NCBI GenBank assembly: GCA_030602885.1
Contig: JAUVYV010000022.1
Location: forward strand, 1 to 58,345
From: Phycisphaerales bacterium
Lineage (GTDB): Bacteria; Planctomycetota; Phycisphaerae; Sedimentisphaerales; Anaerobacaceae
DNA: 58,345 bases
Direction: 5' to 3'
Under the pieces are notes generated by a model. It searched no databases and was not told where the DNA came from. It worked only from the letters and a program-made list of their open reading frames with translations. The number at the start of each line of letters is the position of its first letter. The stretch's first letter is position 1. Of this stretch, positions 7,944 through 20,348 are shown one piece after another. A program made the translations under genes and the position numbers.

Positions 7944-9788
7944 CTACTGTTCTTCTTTTTTGCCGCCGAGCAGTCCACCAAGGGCCTCAAGAAGCCCCTT
8001 CGGTTTGACCGCCTCTTTCACCTCATCAGGCAGCTTGTCACCGAGCTGCTTTTGTATTTGACCGTCCAGCTCCTGTGCGAATCGTTCCCTGCCGGCGTCA
8101 ATTAGTGCCTGCCTGAATTGCTCGGTTAGCCCCTTCGTATCGAACGCCACTCGCGGCTCGGTGACAGGGCCCACCACGCGGATGGTGGTGTTCAGGTCCT
8201 TGAGCGTATCGAGGATTCGTCTTGTGTGGTTCGCACCGAGCCCGAGTATTCCGTCACCCTGAGATGTGGCCTTTAGGTTCTTGATGTTCACCGCAATACT
8301 CAAATCGACCGTCTGCGCACTTATCTGTCCGTTGAACGAGCCCGCAGCCAGGCCCGACTGAAACGCCAGCCCTGCTCTCTCGCCCAGGCCGGACTGAAAT
8401 TTCGCAAGGTCAAAACCTGAAAAAATGCCCGAAAGTTTCGCCGGACCTGCCGCCGAGTCGAAGTCAACGGTGACCTTAACCTCCGCACCTGTATCATGGG
8501 ATCCTATCTCGATATCAATGGGCAGCCCTGCGGTTCGCGGCGAGTCGCTGATGTTCTTCAGTGTAATTGCGCTGTTGCCAAACATCACCGATGGTATCTC
8601 TATCTTATCAAGCAGCATATTCCTCGCAAGAAGCCGCGGCGTGGCCGGCTCCTGCGAACGGGCGCCAAGGTATTCAAGATGCTTCAAAGGGACCTGTCGA
8701 GCCGCCGCCTGCTTTTCGTCTTTCGGCTTGGGCAGGAACCTTCGCAGTCTCGCCAAATTCTCTTTGAGGGCTTTTGCGTCTTTGAAATAGTTCTCGAGTT
8801 TTGCAATATCGGCTACTTCAATCTTAAATTCTCCCGGGTCGAAGACCGCTTCTTTCTCCTCGGAAGACTTCGTGACAACCTTACCGGGCGTGCGGCGCTT
8901 CTCATCAAAGCTGATGTTTGTCACTTCCAGGTTATCCAAAACAAGTTTTCCCAGCAGTATATTGTACAGACTTGCGTCCGCACTCAATTTCTCGATAGCG
9001 ACAAAATTATTCTCCGGGCTGTCCGCATCCGTCACTTGTATCCCCGCCGCCGATACCGCACCCGTCAAAAGCGAAAGGGCCAGACTTGCCAGATTCACCT
9101 CCGCCCCGTTCGCCTGCGTCATCCTGTTCACGGCATACTCTCTAACCGTTTCGTCCTTCACCATATTTACAGCCACCGCTGAGACGATGATGACTATCAA
9201 GGCCAGCACGACTCCCGCCTTGCGGATGTACACTGTCCGGCCGGTAAACAGCGACTGTGCATCTTTCGTGCGTTTGCCGACGAGCAGACGGTCGATGATT
9301 CGCACCCAACGATGCGAATACCATTTCTTAAATGCCTCGGAGTTCTCCTCGAATCTGAGCAGCGTCTTTCGAAAACCAATCACCGCCCGGGCCAGCAGCA
9401 GCCCGGCTATTGCGCCGATGACAGGCCCGACGACAACGGCACCGGCCACCGAGTAGCGCGTAAAGTCCGTTATCCCGACAAGCGGCACCGACGCCAACAA
9501 CTTAAACAACCACGAGATGTGGTCCTGTGCAAATACGCCGATGTGGTACAGGACCGGCGCCGCGGCAAACAGAAGTCCCTTACCTATGGCCGCCGAGAGG
9601 AGAAACAAAGCCGTGTGTATGTTCAAAATCAAAAACAAAATCACCAGCACCGTATGCAGACCCGACCACCCCGGCACTAAACCGAACCAGAAGCCAAGCA
9701 TCACCGATAGAAAAATCAACGGAGGCGCCACACCGCCCCTGAACACCGCCAGCATCTTTTTTATCGACCTCGGAATTGGAATAAACAT
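7944..9788 (-). CDS. Polytopic N-terminus fused to AsmA-like domain (TIGR03546 + TIGR03545-like)
   Basis: 614 residues. Residues 1-165 are hydrophobic with several membrane segments (LIFLSVMLGFWFGLVPGW, HTVLVILFLILNIHTALFLL, VVVGPVIGAIAGLLLA) and resemble the short TIGR03546 family. After a basic linker, another membrane helix (about 193-212, VVLALIVIIVSAVAV) precedes a large extracytoplasmic part with AsmA-like repeats (KLVLDNLEVTNISFD, LLDKIEIPSVMFG, TVDLSIAVNIKNL, VRVVGPVTEPRVAFDTKG), resembling TIGR03545. As recalled, these two families are usually adjacent separate genes; here they are one chain. AsmA-like proteins are linked to envelope lipid transport, so a similar role is inferred. 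Family naming is from memory. Confidence 0.65.
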   Translation of the reverse strand: MFIPIPRSIKKMLAVFRGGVAPPLIFLSVMLGFWFGLVPGWSGLHTVLVILFLILNIHTALFLLSAAIGKGLLFAAAPVLYHIGVFAQDHISWLFKLLASVPLVGITDFTRYSVAGAVVVGPVIGAIAGLLLARAVIGFRKTLLRFEENSEAFKKWYSHRWVRIIDRLLVGKRTKDAQSLFTGRTVYIRKAGVVLALIVIIVSAVAVNMVKDETVREYAVNRMTQANGAEVNLASLALSLLTGAVSAAGIQVTDADSPENNFVAIEKLSADASLYNILLGKLVLDNLEVTNISFDEKRRTPGKVVTKSSEEKEAVFDPGEFKIEVADIAKLENYFKDAKALKENLARLRRFLPKPKDEKQAAARQVPLKHLEYLGARSQEPATPRLLARNMLLDKIEIPSVMFGNSAITLKNISDSPRTAGLPIDIEIGSHDTGAEVKVTVDFDSAAGPAKLSGIFSGFDLAKFQSGLGERAGLAFQSGLAAGSFNGQISAQTVDLSIAVNIKNLKATSQGDGILGLGANHTRRILDTLKDLNTTIRVVGPVTEPRVAFDTKGLTEQFRQALIDAGRERFAQELDGQIQKQLGDKLPDEVKEAVKPKGLLEALGGLLGGKKEEQ

Positions 9789-10141
9789 AGTTCTGCCTCC
9801 TAATCACAATGTTTGCATTCTGAGTCCTCAAATACCTGCGTGCACTAATTCTAATTGTGTGTCAATGCCGGCACAAGAACTTTGCTCGCAGAATATGCCC
9901 CAGGCTCTGTGCTGTGCCCTGCCAAAGTGGCTGAGAGCCGGCCCCAACCGTGCCAAAAATGGCGGTTTTCGCCGCTGGTGATGCTTCGATTCGGCACGAC
10001 AAGCAAATTAAGCGTCGCCTAATTACCTTTTTTATAAGCACTTATGGAACCGGGCGCATTTTGCCCGCCGCCGAGTACCGTACTGGTATATCATTTGCTC
10101 ATCTGTAGTGATTAGGCATGAAAACCATAAGACGGCTTTAA
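9789..10141. other. Divergent spacer before the chaperone cluster
   Basis: About 350 bp between the AsmA-like gene and groEL1. No CIRCE inverted repeat (TTAGCACTC-N9-GAGTGCTAA) is present. A TGGTATAT at about 10087 could be an extended -10 element, but no -35 hexamer fits. No other structure is clear. Confidence 0.4.
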
Positions 10142-10158
10142 TAAGGAGATAGGTAATC

Positions 10159-11835
<1,677 letters not shown>

Positions 11836-11902
11836 CCGAACTGCAAACTCAAGGTGAATCCGAATTTTTGAAAAACAGACCTTTGTATATAAGGAGGCAC
11901 GT

Positions 11903-12193
11903 ATGAAACTCAGACCACTGGATGACAGAGTCGTCATAAAGCAGTTGGAAGCCGAGGAAAAAACAGCAGGCGGTATCATCCTGCCCGACACAGCCAAGGA
12001 AAAGCCCCAGATGGGAAAAATCGTCGCCGTCGGACCGGGTAAGCTCACCGACGACGGCAAACGCACGAAAATGAGCGTCAGGAAAAACGACAAGGTCATC
12101 TACGCAAAGTACATCGGCAACGACGTCGAAATCGACGGCGATAAATACGTTATTCTCAGTGAGCGTGACATTCTGGGAATAGTCGAAAAGTAA
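11903..12193 (+). CDS. groES: Co-chaperonin GroES
   Basis: 96 residues, normal length. It begins [12 protein letters not shown], with the mobile-loop region [18 protein letters not shown] and [19 protein letters not shown]. It forms the heptameric lid of GroEL. A strong AAGGAGG Shine-Dalgarno (11891-11897) precedes the ATG. It sits between two groEL genes, so one cap may serve both paralogues. Confidence 0.97.
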   Translation: MKLRPLDDRVVIKQLEAEEKTAGGIILPDTAKEKPQMGKIVAVGPGKLTDDGKRTKMSVRKNDKVIYAKYIGNDVEIDGDKYVILSERDILGIVEK

Positions 12194-12232
12194 AACCGCA
12201 GAACAGAATAGAAACGCAGTATTCGATTGTGA

Positions 12233-13873
<1,641 letters not shown>

Positions 13874-13881
13874 TTCGTCGT

Positions 13882-13905
13882 TCGTATTTCGTATTTCGTA
13901 TTTCG
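13882..13905. repeat. Left inverted 7-bp array (TCGTATT x3) flanking four-helix-bundle gene
   Basis: Three exact TCGTATT heptamers (13882-13902) plus TCG. The segment 13891-13905 (GTATTTCGTATTTCG) is perfectly complementary to 14280-14294, and 13882-13889 is complementary to 14303-14310. The arms enclose the 117-codon gene at 13920. Confidence 0.8.
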
Positions 13906-13919
13906 AGCAGGACAAACTG

Positions 13920-14273
13920 ATGGGTATCCAAACGTACAGAGATTTGGACATTTGGAAAAGGGCAGTCGAACTGGTCACACAGATATACGAAGTGACCAAA
14001 CGTTTCCCGAGGGAAGAGCTCTATGGCCTCGCCTCGCAAATGAGGCGGGCTGCAATCTCGATTCCCTCAAATGTCGCCGAGGACTTCAGAAGATTGCACA
14101 ATAAGGAATATAAGCAGTTCCTGTACGTATCTTCCGGTAGCTGTGGTGAGCTTGAGACACAGGTGACTATCGCAAGAAACCTCAGCTATATTGACGAAGC
14201 ACAAGAACAAGCTCTTCTTGAAAAACTTGACCACATAGGACGAATGATGACAAACCTTATAAAGAAACTCTGA
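13920..14273 (+). CDS. Four-helix bundle protein (23S rRNA IVS / S23 type)
   Basis: 117 residues, usual for the family (TIGR02436-like). DLDIWKRAVELVTQIYEVT, LASQMRRAAISIPSNVAED, GSCGELETQVTIARNLSYI and a final amphipathic helix match the four-helix-bundle proteins first found encoded inside 23S rRNA intervening sequences and related to Avd of diversity-generating retroelements. The molecular role is unknown. Here it interrupts a chaperone operon between groEL2 (46 bp upstream) and dnaJ (42 bp downstream) and is bracketed by inverted heptamer arrays that could pair in the mRNA. No reverse transcriptase or variable repeat is nearby. Confidence 0.9.
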   Translation: MGIQTYRDLDIWKRAVELVTQIYEVTKRFPREELYGLASQMRRAAISIPSNVAEDFRRLHNKEYKQFLYVSSGSCGELETQVTIARNLSYIDEAQEQALLEKLDHIGRMMTNLIKKL

Positions 14274-14279
14274 CCATGC

Positions 14280-14310
14280 CGAAATACGAAATACAATATA
14301 CTAAATACGA
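14280..14310. repeat. Right inverted 7-bp array (AATACGA-type) flanking four-helix-bundle gene
   Basis: Four heptamers (AATACGA, AATACAA, TATACTA, AATACGA; 14283-14310), the reverse complement type of the left array. Its inner 15 nt (14280-14294) pair perfectly with 13891-13905. It ends 5 bp before the dnaJ ATG, so pairing could affect dnaJ translation. Confidence 0.8.
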
Positions 14311-14315
14311 GTACG

Positions 14316-15461
14316 ATGGCAAAACGAGATTACTATGAAATGCTGGGAGTTGGCAAGAATGCTTCTCCCGATGATATCAAACGCGCTTACCGGCGTCTGG
14401 CGATAAAGCACCATCCGGACAAAAACCCGGACAACAAAGCCGAGGCCGAAGCAAAGTTCAAACAGTGCGCCGAGGCATACGAAGTCCTGTCCGACAGCGA
14501 AAAACGCCGGCGCTACGACCAGTTCGGCCACGAGGGCCTGCGCGGTATGGGTATGCGCGACTATACCCACATGCGATGGCAGGATATCGGCAGCGTCTTC
14601 GAAGACATCTTCGGATTCGGCGACCTCGGCGACCTCTTCGGCATGGGCGGAAGAAGAGCCGGCAGACGAACGGGCCCAGCCCGCGGATACGACCTCGAAA
14701 CAGCCGTCGATCTCACCCTCAACGAGATCGCCAAAGGTGCTGAAAAGACCATAGAGTTCACTCGCCAGGATATATGTCCCGAATGCACCGGCTCCGGTAG
14801 CGCTAAAGGCACCTCCCCGGGCAAATGCCCAACCTGCGCCGGCTCAGGACAGGTCGCAAGAGGCGGCGGATTCTTCCAGATGGTCTCCACCTGTCCCCAG
14901 TGCCGCGGCTCAGGCCGGGTCATTACAAATCCCTGCAAAAACTGCCGAGGCACCGGCCGGCTACCCAAAAAACGAGTCGTCAGTGTCAAAATCCCCGCCG
15001 GTGTCCACGAAGGCCAGGGAATCAGAGTGGCTTCTGAAGGCGAACCCGGAAGAAGCGGCGGACCAAGAGGAGACCTCTACTGCTACGTCCGCGTAAAACC
15101 CCACGAGTTCCTCGAACGCAATGGTAACGACCTCATCGCCGTTGTCCCCATCAGCTTCACCCAGGCCGCTCTCGGCGCTACAATCAATGTCCCCTCGCTG
15201 AACGGCACAAAACAGCTCAAAATTCCGCCTTCTACCCAGTACGGCAGCGTATTCAGAATAAAAGGACAGGGCCTGCCCGACATCCGCTCTCGCCGCACCG
15301 GCGACCAGCTCGTACAGGTCATCGTCGAAACACCTGAAAAACTCAATAAAAGACAGGAAGAGCTTCTCCGCGAATTCGCCAGGACCGAAAGCAAACGCGT
15401 CTCACCAAAGGCGCAGGGATTCGTTGAAAAACTAAAGAAGTATTTCGGTAACAGCTCATGA
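14316..15461 (+). CDS. dnaJ: Chaperone DnaJ (Hsp40, type I)
   Basis: 381 residues. J domain (1-70) with the HPD motif in [10 protein letters not shown] and QFGHEG, a short G/F region (about 95-125) and four zinc-binding repeats [24 protein letters not shown] and CKNCRGTG (about 148-215). The C-terminal substrate-binding domain includes [14 protein letters not shown]. It stimulates DnaK ATPase and hands over unfolded clients. No dnaK lies in the window. The stop overlaps the grpE start (ATGA). No good Shine-Dalgarno is visible; the upstream inverted array occupies that position. Confidence 0.97.
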   Translation: MAKRDYYEMLGVGKNASPDDIKRAYRRLAIKHHPDKNPDNKAEAEAKFKQCAEAYEVLSDSEKRRRYDQFGHEGLRGMGMRDYTHMRWQDIGSVFEDIFGFGDLGDLFGMGGRRAGRRTGPARGYDLETAVDLTLNEIAKGAEKTIEFTRQDICPECTGSGSAKGTSPGKCPTCAGSGQVARGGGFFQMVSTCPQCRGSGRVITNPCKNCRGTGRLPKKRVVSVKIPAGVHEGQGIRVASEGEPGRSGGPRGDLYCYVRVKPHEFLERNGNDLIAVVPISFTQAALGATINVPSLNGTKQLKIPPSTQYGSVFRIKGQGLPDIRSRRTGDQLVQVIVETPEKLNKRQEELLREFARTESKRVSPKAQGFVEKLKKYFGNSS

Positions 15462-16006
15462 AAGAAAAGGCCGAAAAAAAGAACAGGAGTAAAAAAGAAC
15501 AAAAGCTCGCCGAGCAAATCGACCGGCTACAAAACGAAAAAGACGAGCTCTTCGCTAAACTACAGCGAGTAGGTGCAGACTATGATAATTTCCAGAAGCG
15601 CTCCGCGAAACAAATCGCCGATTCCGTCGCATACGAAAAGGAAGCCGTAATAAAAACCCTGCTGCCCGCTCTGGATAATTTCGAGCACACACTCGCTAAT
15701 ACCGACAAGTCCGAGAGCATCGAAGTCCTCGCCAAAGGCGTCCGGATAATCTACGACCAGATGCTCGACATCCTAAAATCCCACGGCGTCGAGCAGATAG
15801 AAGCCACAGGCCAGCCGTTCGACCCGGCACGGCACGAAGCAATGCTGCAGCGAGCCGAACAGGACAAAGAGAACGGCCTCGTCCTCGAAGAATACCAGAA
15901 AGGTTACCGCCTCAACGGCCGAGTCATCCGCCCGAGCAAAGTCATCGTAAATAAACTCCCCACCCCACAACCCGAAGACGAACCGGAAGAAAATGACTCC
16001 CAATAA
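15458..16006 (+). CDS. grpE: Nucleotide exchange factor GrpE
   Basis: 182 residues. A charged N-terminal coiled coil ([23 protein letters not shown]) is followed by the GrpE core: [40 protein letters not shown] and the C-terminal [18 protein letters not shown]. It exchanges ADP for ATP on DnaK. It overlaps dnaJ by 4 nt, implying translational coupling. Confidence 0.96.
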   Translation: MKEKAEKKNRSKKEQKLAEQIDRLQNEKDELFAKLQRVGADYDNFQKRSAKQIADSVAYEKEAVIKTLLPALDNFEHTLANTDKSESIEVLAKGVRIIYDQMLDILKSHGVEQIEATGQPFDPARHEAMLQRAEQDKENGLVLEEYQKGYRLNGRVIRPSKVIVNKLPTPQPEDEPEENDSQ

Positions 16007-16074
16007 CGTTTAGGATAGCCGCCTTTTCGCAATACGTAATTTTACCCGCCGAAGGCGGGACGAGATACGAACAA

Positions 16075-16392
16075 ATGCCAACCTACGATTACATCTGTGA
16101 AAACTGCGGACACGAATTCGAGCAGTTCCAGTCCATCACCGCCCGCCCATTGCGAAAATGCCCCAAGTGCAAAAAGAATTCTCTTAATCGCCTCATCGGC
16201 GCCGGCGCCGCCGTAATCTTCAAAGGCAACGGCTTCTACGAAACCGATTACCGCTCCGAATCCTACAAAAACGCCCAGAAAAAGGAAAAGGAAGCCGCCG
16301 ACAAGAAACCGAAAACTGAAACCGAGAGCAAACAGACCCCCTCAGATAAAAAAAGTAAGTCCAAAACAAAGGAAAAGAAAAAACCGGCATAA
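16075..16392 (+). CDS. FmdB-family zinc ribbon protein
   Basis: 105 residues. MPTYDYICENCGHEFE and KCPKCKKNSLNRLIG form the CxxC...CxxC ribbon (about residues 9-36) of FmdB-type putative regulators. A FKGNGFYETDY segment follows, also typical. The last 45 residues are a Lys/Glu-rich tail, probably disordered. It may be co-transcribed with grpE (68-bp gap). Function of the family is not established. Confidence 0.9.
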   Translation: MPTYDYICENCGHEFEQFQSITARPLRKCPKCKKNSLNRLIGAGAAVIFKGNGFYETDYRSESYKNAQKKEKEAADKKPKTETESKQTPSDKKSKSKTKEKKKPA

Positions 16393-16421
16393 TACCGCAC
16401 CGCCCACCGGCCTTGCTCCTG

Positions 16422-16961
16422 TCATTTCACAAGCTTCGCTATCTCCTTGAGCTGCGGATGTTCCGCCGTCCGCAGCAGTTCGAACAACGCCATCTCAGTT
16501 GAACTGATATTCCCGCCCCCAGCCGCAATCCTTTCAAGACCAACGTTCTTGTTTTCTAAGGTCCTTGAGGAAACCGCGTCACTAATCACATCTACCTCAT
16601 AACCTCGCTTCACCAAATCCACCGCCGTCTGATATACGCAAACGTGCGCTTCTATCCCGCAAAGCACCACCTGCTTGCACCCAAGCCCCTTCAGCTTGTT
16701 ATCGAAATCCGGTTGACCACAGCAGCTAAAACCTGCCTTGTCGATAGGTTCGATACCGGTCAGCAGTTCCGCAATCTCCGCAACCGTCGGCCCCAGCGCA
16801 CTCGGCACCTGCTGGCACCACAAAATGGGAATCTCGAGAATCTTCACGGCTTGAATAAGGATTTGGATATTCTTGAAAAGTGTATCTTTGTCGTGCATCA
16901 ACCGGGCAAGCTTGCCCTGAACATCCACCACAACAAGACAACAATTCTCCGCCTCAAGCAT
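16422..16961 (-). CDS. Cysteine hydrolase (isochorismatase-like, YcaC/nicotinamidase type)
   Basis: 179 residues. The catalytic triad of the fold is visible: Asp in VVVDVQGKLA (about residue 13), Lys in EPIDKAGFSC (about 94) and Cys in GIEAHVCVYQTA (about 127), with the cis-peptide region after it. Members hydrolyse amide or vinyl-ether bonds (nicotinamide, isochorismate, N-carbamoyl compounds); the substrate here cannot be read. It converges on fmdB and lies 37 bp downstream of the anti-sigma gene, so it may share that transcript. Confidence 0.88.
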   Translation of the reverse strand: MLEAENCCLVVVDVQGKLARLMHDKDTLFKNIQILIQAVKILEIPILWCQQVPSALGPTVAEIAELLTGIEPIDKAGFSCCGQPDFDNKLKGLGCKQVVLCGIEAHVCVYQTAVDLVKRGYEVDVISDAVSSRTLENKNVGLERIAAGGGNISSTEMALFELLRTAEHPQLKEIAKLVK

Positions 16962-16998
16962 CCTCTAAAACTTCCGCCTTCAACTGCCTGAAAAAAGC

Positions 16999-18015
16999 TC
17001 ACTCCTTTGCCTCGACCACTATCGTCAGGTGCGCATCCGCCGCACCGGCCGACTGGTCCACGGAAGTTTTAGCTGTTTTCTCGCCGCTCGTCAAGACCGG
17101 TTTCGGTATGGTAATCAGATCGACCTGCGCCGGCTCGAACAGCGCAAGCACTTCTCTGCCCGGCAAAAGCGCATCCAGACCGTTCAAGACAGCCAAATCC
17201 TTCGCCAGACGTATGCGACCATCGGCCATATCCTCATTGAGCAACCGTGCGATTTGCCCGGGACGTATCCCGCGAATCTCAACCTGCTCGGTAAACAATC
17301 CCGTCCGCAGCAAGAATACCGCCGAATCACATCTCGACCACACCGCCTCAAGCTCCGCCAGTATCCGATTCAAGTCCTCTCGGCTGCAGCTCAGCGCGTA
17401 TGTGCTTTTCGAACCCGGCTCTTTCTCCACTATGTACTTGAACTGAACGTTCTCGTCGATTGCATTGTTGACAAAAGCATCAACGGCCACAAAATCCACC
17501 GCCCGAAGCACAACTCGACCGTCAAAGGCCGAAACTGCAGGACTTCGCCCCTCGCCGGCTGACCCTCTGCCTGCCGCTTCCTCCAGAGTGTAATCGCCGA
17601 CCGGCCCGTCCCAGATCACCTCGGCTACAGGTCTGTCGGTTCCCTGACCGGACAGAATCGAATAGACTACACCTGCCAGCAGCGCCACTAAACCGAGCAT
17701 TGCCGCCGCTGCAACAAGTTTTCGCACAAACAGGTGCCTCGCTCCCGCACGGCTCTCAACAGTTCCTCCGCGCTGCCCTAACAGCGTCTGCTTCTCCAGC
17801 GTACTCTTTATCTGCTCAAGCATCTCTGCCGGTGCTTCCGACGGCGGCAATGAGCTGACAAGGACCTTGCACTTCTCCAAATCCGCGAGCCGCCGCGCTA
17901 TCTGTGTATCATGAGCAGCTAAACGCTGCACCTCCACCTGCTGCCTTGCGTTTAACTCACCGTCAAGATAGCTGTTCAGCAGCTCGTCAATATTTGACTC
18001 TTCCATAGGATTCAT
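16999..18015 (-). CDS. Probable anti-sigma factor, single-pass membrane protein
   Basis: 338 residues. The N-terminus (IDELLNSYLDGELNARQQVEVQRLAAHDTQ) resembles the helical sigma-binding region of ZAS-type anti-sigma factors, but no HxxxCxxC zinc motif is visible. One membrane segment lies at about 112-134 (LVAAAAMLGLVALLAGVVYSIL), followed by an extracytoplasmic domain of about 200 residues without recognisable family. The start overlaps the sigma gene stop by one base (TAATG), the usual layout for a sigma factor and its regulator. Role inferred mainly from that coupling. Confidence 0.75.
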   Translation of the reverse strand: MNPMEESNIDELLNSYLDGELNARQQVEVQRLAAHDTQIARRLADLEKCKVLVSSLPPSEAPAEMLEQIKSTLEKQTLLGQRGGTVESRAGARHLFVRKLVAAAAMLGLVALLAGVVYSILSGQGTDRPVAEVIWDGPVGDYTLEEAAGRGSAGEGRSPAVSAFDGRVVLRAVDFVAVDAFVNNAIDENVQFKYIVEKEPGSKSTYALSCSREDLNRILAELEAVWSRCDSAVFLLRTGLFTEQVEIRGIRPGQIARLLNEDMADGRIRLAKDLAVLNGLDALLPGREVLALFEPAQVDLITIPKPVLTSGEKTAKTSVDQSAGAADAHLTIVVEAKE

Positions 18016-18614
18016 TACAAGCTCGCCTCCAAAATCTCCCGAAGATTGCTCCTCGCCCTGCTGATTCTGCTCTTTACCGTCCCTAATTCCACATCAAGAA
18101 CCTTCGATATCTCCGCGTAATTCATTCCCTCGATATCCCGCAGAACAAGCACCGCCCTTTGATTCTCGTCAAGTCTCATTATCGCCCCGACCACAAGCTC
18201 ACACAATTCGCGGTCTTCTGCAATCTTTGCCGGCTCCGGCGACCTGGCATCGGCCAGCAGCTCAGCCAATGTAACCTTCGCTTCGTCTGTCCGTCCGTCG
18301 TCCGCCGAATCCAGTGAGCTGAATCGTATCCTTGCCCTTCTTTGGCAGTAATTCAAACTCAGATTGACCGCAATCCTGAACACCCATGTGTAAAAACTGC
18401 TCCGCCTCTCAAATTTGCCGATATTCTCTATTACTTTGACAAACGTCTCCTGCGTTAGTTCCGCAGCGTCGTCCACATCCGCACATATCTTCAGTATCAC
18501 GTTGTAGATGCGGTTCTGATACTTCAGTATCAGCCGCTCCATCGCCGCTCCGTCCCCTCGCTGCCACTGCTCCACCAGCGCTGAATCATCTATGCTTATA
18601 GGGGCTTGTCTCAA
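18015..18614 (-). CDS. ECF-type RNA polymerase sigma factor
   Basis: 199 residues from TTG 18614, chosen because AAGGAG lies 6 nt upstream (18621-18626); a longer frame to 18689 lacks a ribosome site. Region 2 (LVEQWQRGDGAAMERLILKYQNRIYN ... ELTQETFVKVIENI ... SSFYTWVFRIAVN) and region 4 (AIMRLDENQRAVLVLRDIEGMNYAEISKVLDVELGTVKSRISRARSNLR) are complete. It should direct RNA polymerase to an envelope- or stress-responsive regulon under control of the downstream membrane anti-sigma. Target promoters are unknown. Confidence 0.93.
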   Translation of the reverse strand: MRQAPISIDDSALVEQWQRGDGAAMERLILKYQNRIYNVILKICADVDDAAELTQETFVKVIENIGKFERRSSFYTWVFRIAVNLSLNYCQRRARIRFSSLDSADDGRTDEAKVTLAELLADARSPEPAKIAEDRELCELVVGAIMRLDENQRAVLVLRDIEGMNYAEISKVLDVELGTVKSRISRARSNLREILEASL

Positions 18615-18767
18615 GCGCTTCTCCTTTCTTAGACACATCCCAGCCGGATAAGTTCCACGAAAATCTTTTCGCCGGCACAAGCTAACCACCGACTATGATT
18701 GCAGATACGTGCTTTGAGGTCAATCCAAATCACTAACAGCGACTCTGGCCGACCGGCTCCGCCCCCC

Positions 18768-20114
18768 CTATTTCTTCGACTCCTCGATTATATCGCCTTC
18801 TTTGTGTCCGTTCATCCGATTTTCCCGGACCCTGATGTTGGAAGCCCCGGCTCCGATATACACGCCCCCACTCTGGCCGCCCTGGCCGGTCTCGCGAATG
18901 ATGTTCTCCTCGATGGCGATATCGTGCGTAATACCGTCTATGTAAATACCGTACCCGCCTTCTTTCGTACCGTTGTTCTCGATGATATTATTGATGAGCT
19001 TGTTCCGGTGGGCACCGTTTTGCTCGGCCTCGTCTCGCATATATATCCCGTGCACACCATTTAAATAAATGTGGTTCCCTTCAAAAACATTGTCCGTATC
19101 CTTATGCCCGATTGAAAGGCCGTGCCGACCGTTTCTATAAGACCTGTTGTCCCTGAACACCCCATCCTGCACCCGCCAGCACACGAAAATCCCGTCCGTT
19201 CCGTTGTCGTGCGATACACACCGCTCAATCCTCGTTCGCACCGAACCGGTCCCGGGATGAAAACCGAAGTTGCCGCACCCTTGAACCTCGCAGTTGCGAA
19301 CCGTCATATCCTCCGTAATCTGCCAGCTAATCCCGTCACCGTTGAAATTCGTCACCTTCACACCTTCCACCACGCACCTTCTCGATTTATGCAGGTAAAT
19401 CCCTCCGCCGCGACAACCGCCGAGATAATCGTTCGTCCCCTTATTGCCGTCGACAAATAAATCGGCAATCCGCACATCTTCGCATTCTACCGCTTCGATA
19501 AGCGAACAGGCGTTTGAAACCACGCCCTCAAGCCCTGATTGGTAGTCCCTGACCGTGTAATTGTCAATGTACAGCATGTCCCCCTCAATGGCCGTTATCC
19601 TTGCAGTCGTTACCGCCCACCCGCTGTTGTTTGCGCTGTCCTGAATAATCACCGCCATCCCGACGGCAAAGCCCGACGCATCTTTAACGCCAACGCCCAG
19701 CTTGCCGTACCCGCAGTCCGACCCGAGCGCACTTTTGAATCCGTTCACCTTCACCAGCTTCGTGGATTTGCCCGCTCCGGCCAGCCAAATCCCACTTGCT
19801 AATCGCACCCCGGCCGACATCTCGAACACCCCTGCGCCCAGCTTCACAGTCCCCCCGCCTCTCGCCTTCAGGGCATCCACGGCAATCTGAATTGCCGCGG
19901 AGGTATAAGCACCGATATCCGCCTCAGGCCCGCCGACCGTGATGACCCGCTCGGCAACCCTCGGCTTGACCAGCCCTTCTTCCCGCCGGCCCCTCGCCGG
20001 CCCACGACCTGACTCATCTGCCTGGCCACAGTACCCGGCTCCGTTCGCCCCAATCAGTGCAATCCAGACTACAACAAGCAATTTCCCAGCTTGGTACAGG
20101 TGATTTCCGGCCAT
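18768..20114 (-). CDS. Secreted right-handed beta-helix protein (pectate lyase-like)
   Basis: 448 residues. A signal peptide (KLLVVVWIALIGANGAGYCG, cut near residue 30) is followed by a pectate_lyase_3-like start (DIGAYTSAAIQIAVDALKARGGGTVKLGAGVF) and NosD/beta-helix turns rich in N.N.F.D/N patterns (CEDVRIADLFVDGNKG, DMTVRNCEVQGCGNFG, GVFRDNRSYRNGRHGLSIG). Such folds act as polysaccharide lyases, epimerases or hydrolases. No catalytic Lys/Arg set can be assigned, so the activity is open. It is a single gene, separated from the sigma gene by 150 bp. Confidence 0.8.
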   Translation of the reverse strand: MAGNHLYQAGKLLVVVWIALIGANGAGYCGQADESGRGPARGRREEGLVKPRVAERVITVGGPEADIGAYTSAAIQIAVDALKARGGGTVKLGAGVFEMSAGVRLASGIWLAGAGKSTKLVKVNGFKSALGSDCGYGKLGVGVKDASGFAVGMAVIIQDSANNSGWAVTTARITAIEGDMLYIDNYTVRDYQSGLEGVVSNACSLIEAVECEDVRIADLFVDGNKGTNDYLGGCRGGGIYLHKSRRCVVEGVKVTNFNGDGISWQITEDMTVRNCEVQGCGNFGFHPGTGSVRTRIERCVSHDNGTDGIFVCWRVQDGVFRDNRSYRNGRHGLSIGHKDTDNVFEGNHIYLNGVHGIYMRDEAEQNGAHRNKLINNIIENNGTKEGGYGIYIDGITHDIAIEENIIRETGQGGQSGGVYIGAGASNIRVRENRMNGHKEGDIIEESKK

Positions 20115-20261
20115 GAAATTTACCCTCTCAGTCGTTCAAAAGCACGTTTTATGAAGCCATCAATACGGCGTAGGGGTTTACCCCACCAACCGCCCGATAT
20201 GATGACAGATACCGCCTTCTGCGTCAACGCAGTTTACACTATTTCACAATCGACGCCGCCC

Positions 20262-20300
20262 CAAAAACAACCGGGGCCTACACTTTTGTGTAGGCCCCGG
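20262..20300 (-). terminator. Intrinsic terminator after the LamG/dockerin gene
   Basis: Perfect 13-bp stem CCGGGGCCTACAC / GTGTAGGCCCCGG with a 4-nt loop (20271-20300), followed on the - strand by TTGTTTTTGG (20261-20270). It lies 49 bp past the stop of the 20349-23702 gene. Confidence 0.85.
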
Positions 20301-20348
20301 ACTGTTGCAAAGCCAAAAAGCTATCCGTAACTCAAAACATTACCCAAC

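Noticed and set aside
9789-10158. CIRCE operator upstream of groEL1
   Set aside because: The inverted repeat TTAGCACTC-N9-GAGTGCTAA is absent on both strands; only a short AGTAC-C-GTACT dyad is present, within chance.
13920-14273. Diversity-generating retroelement (Avd) locus
   Set aside because: The four-helix protein is related to Avd, but no reverse transcriptase, template repeat or variable repeat lies within the window.
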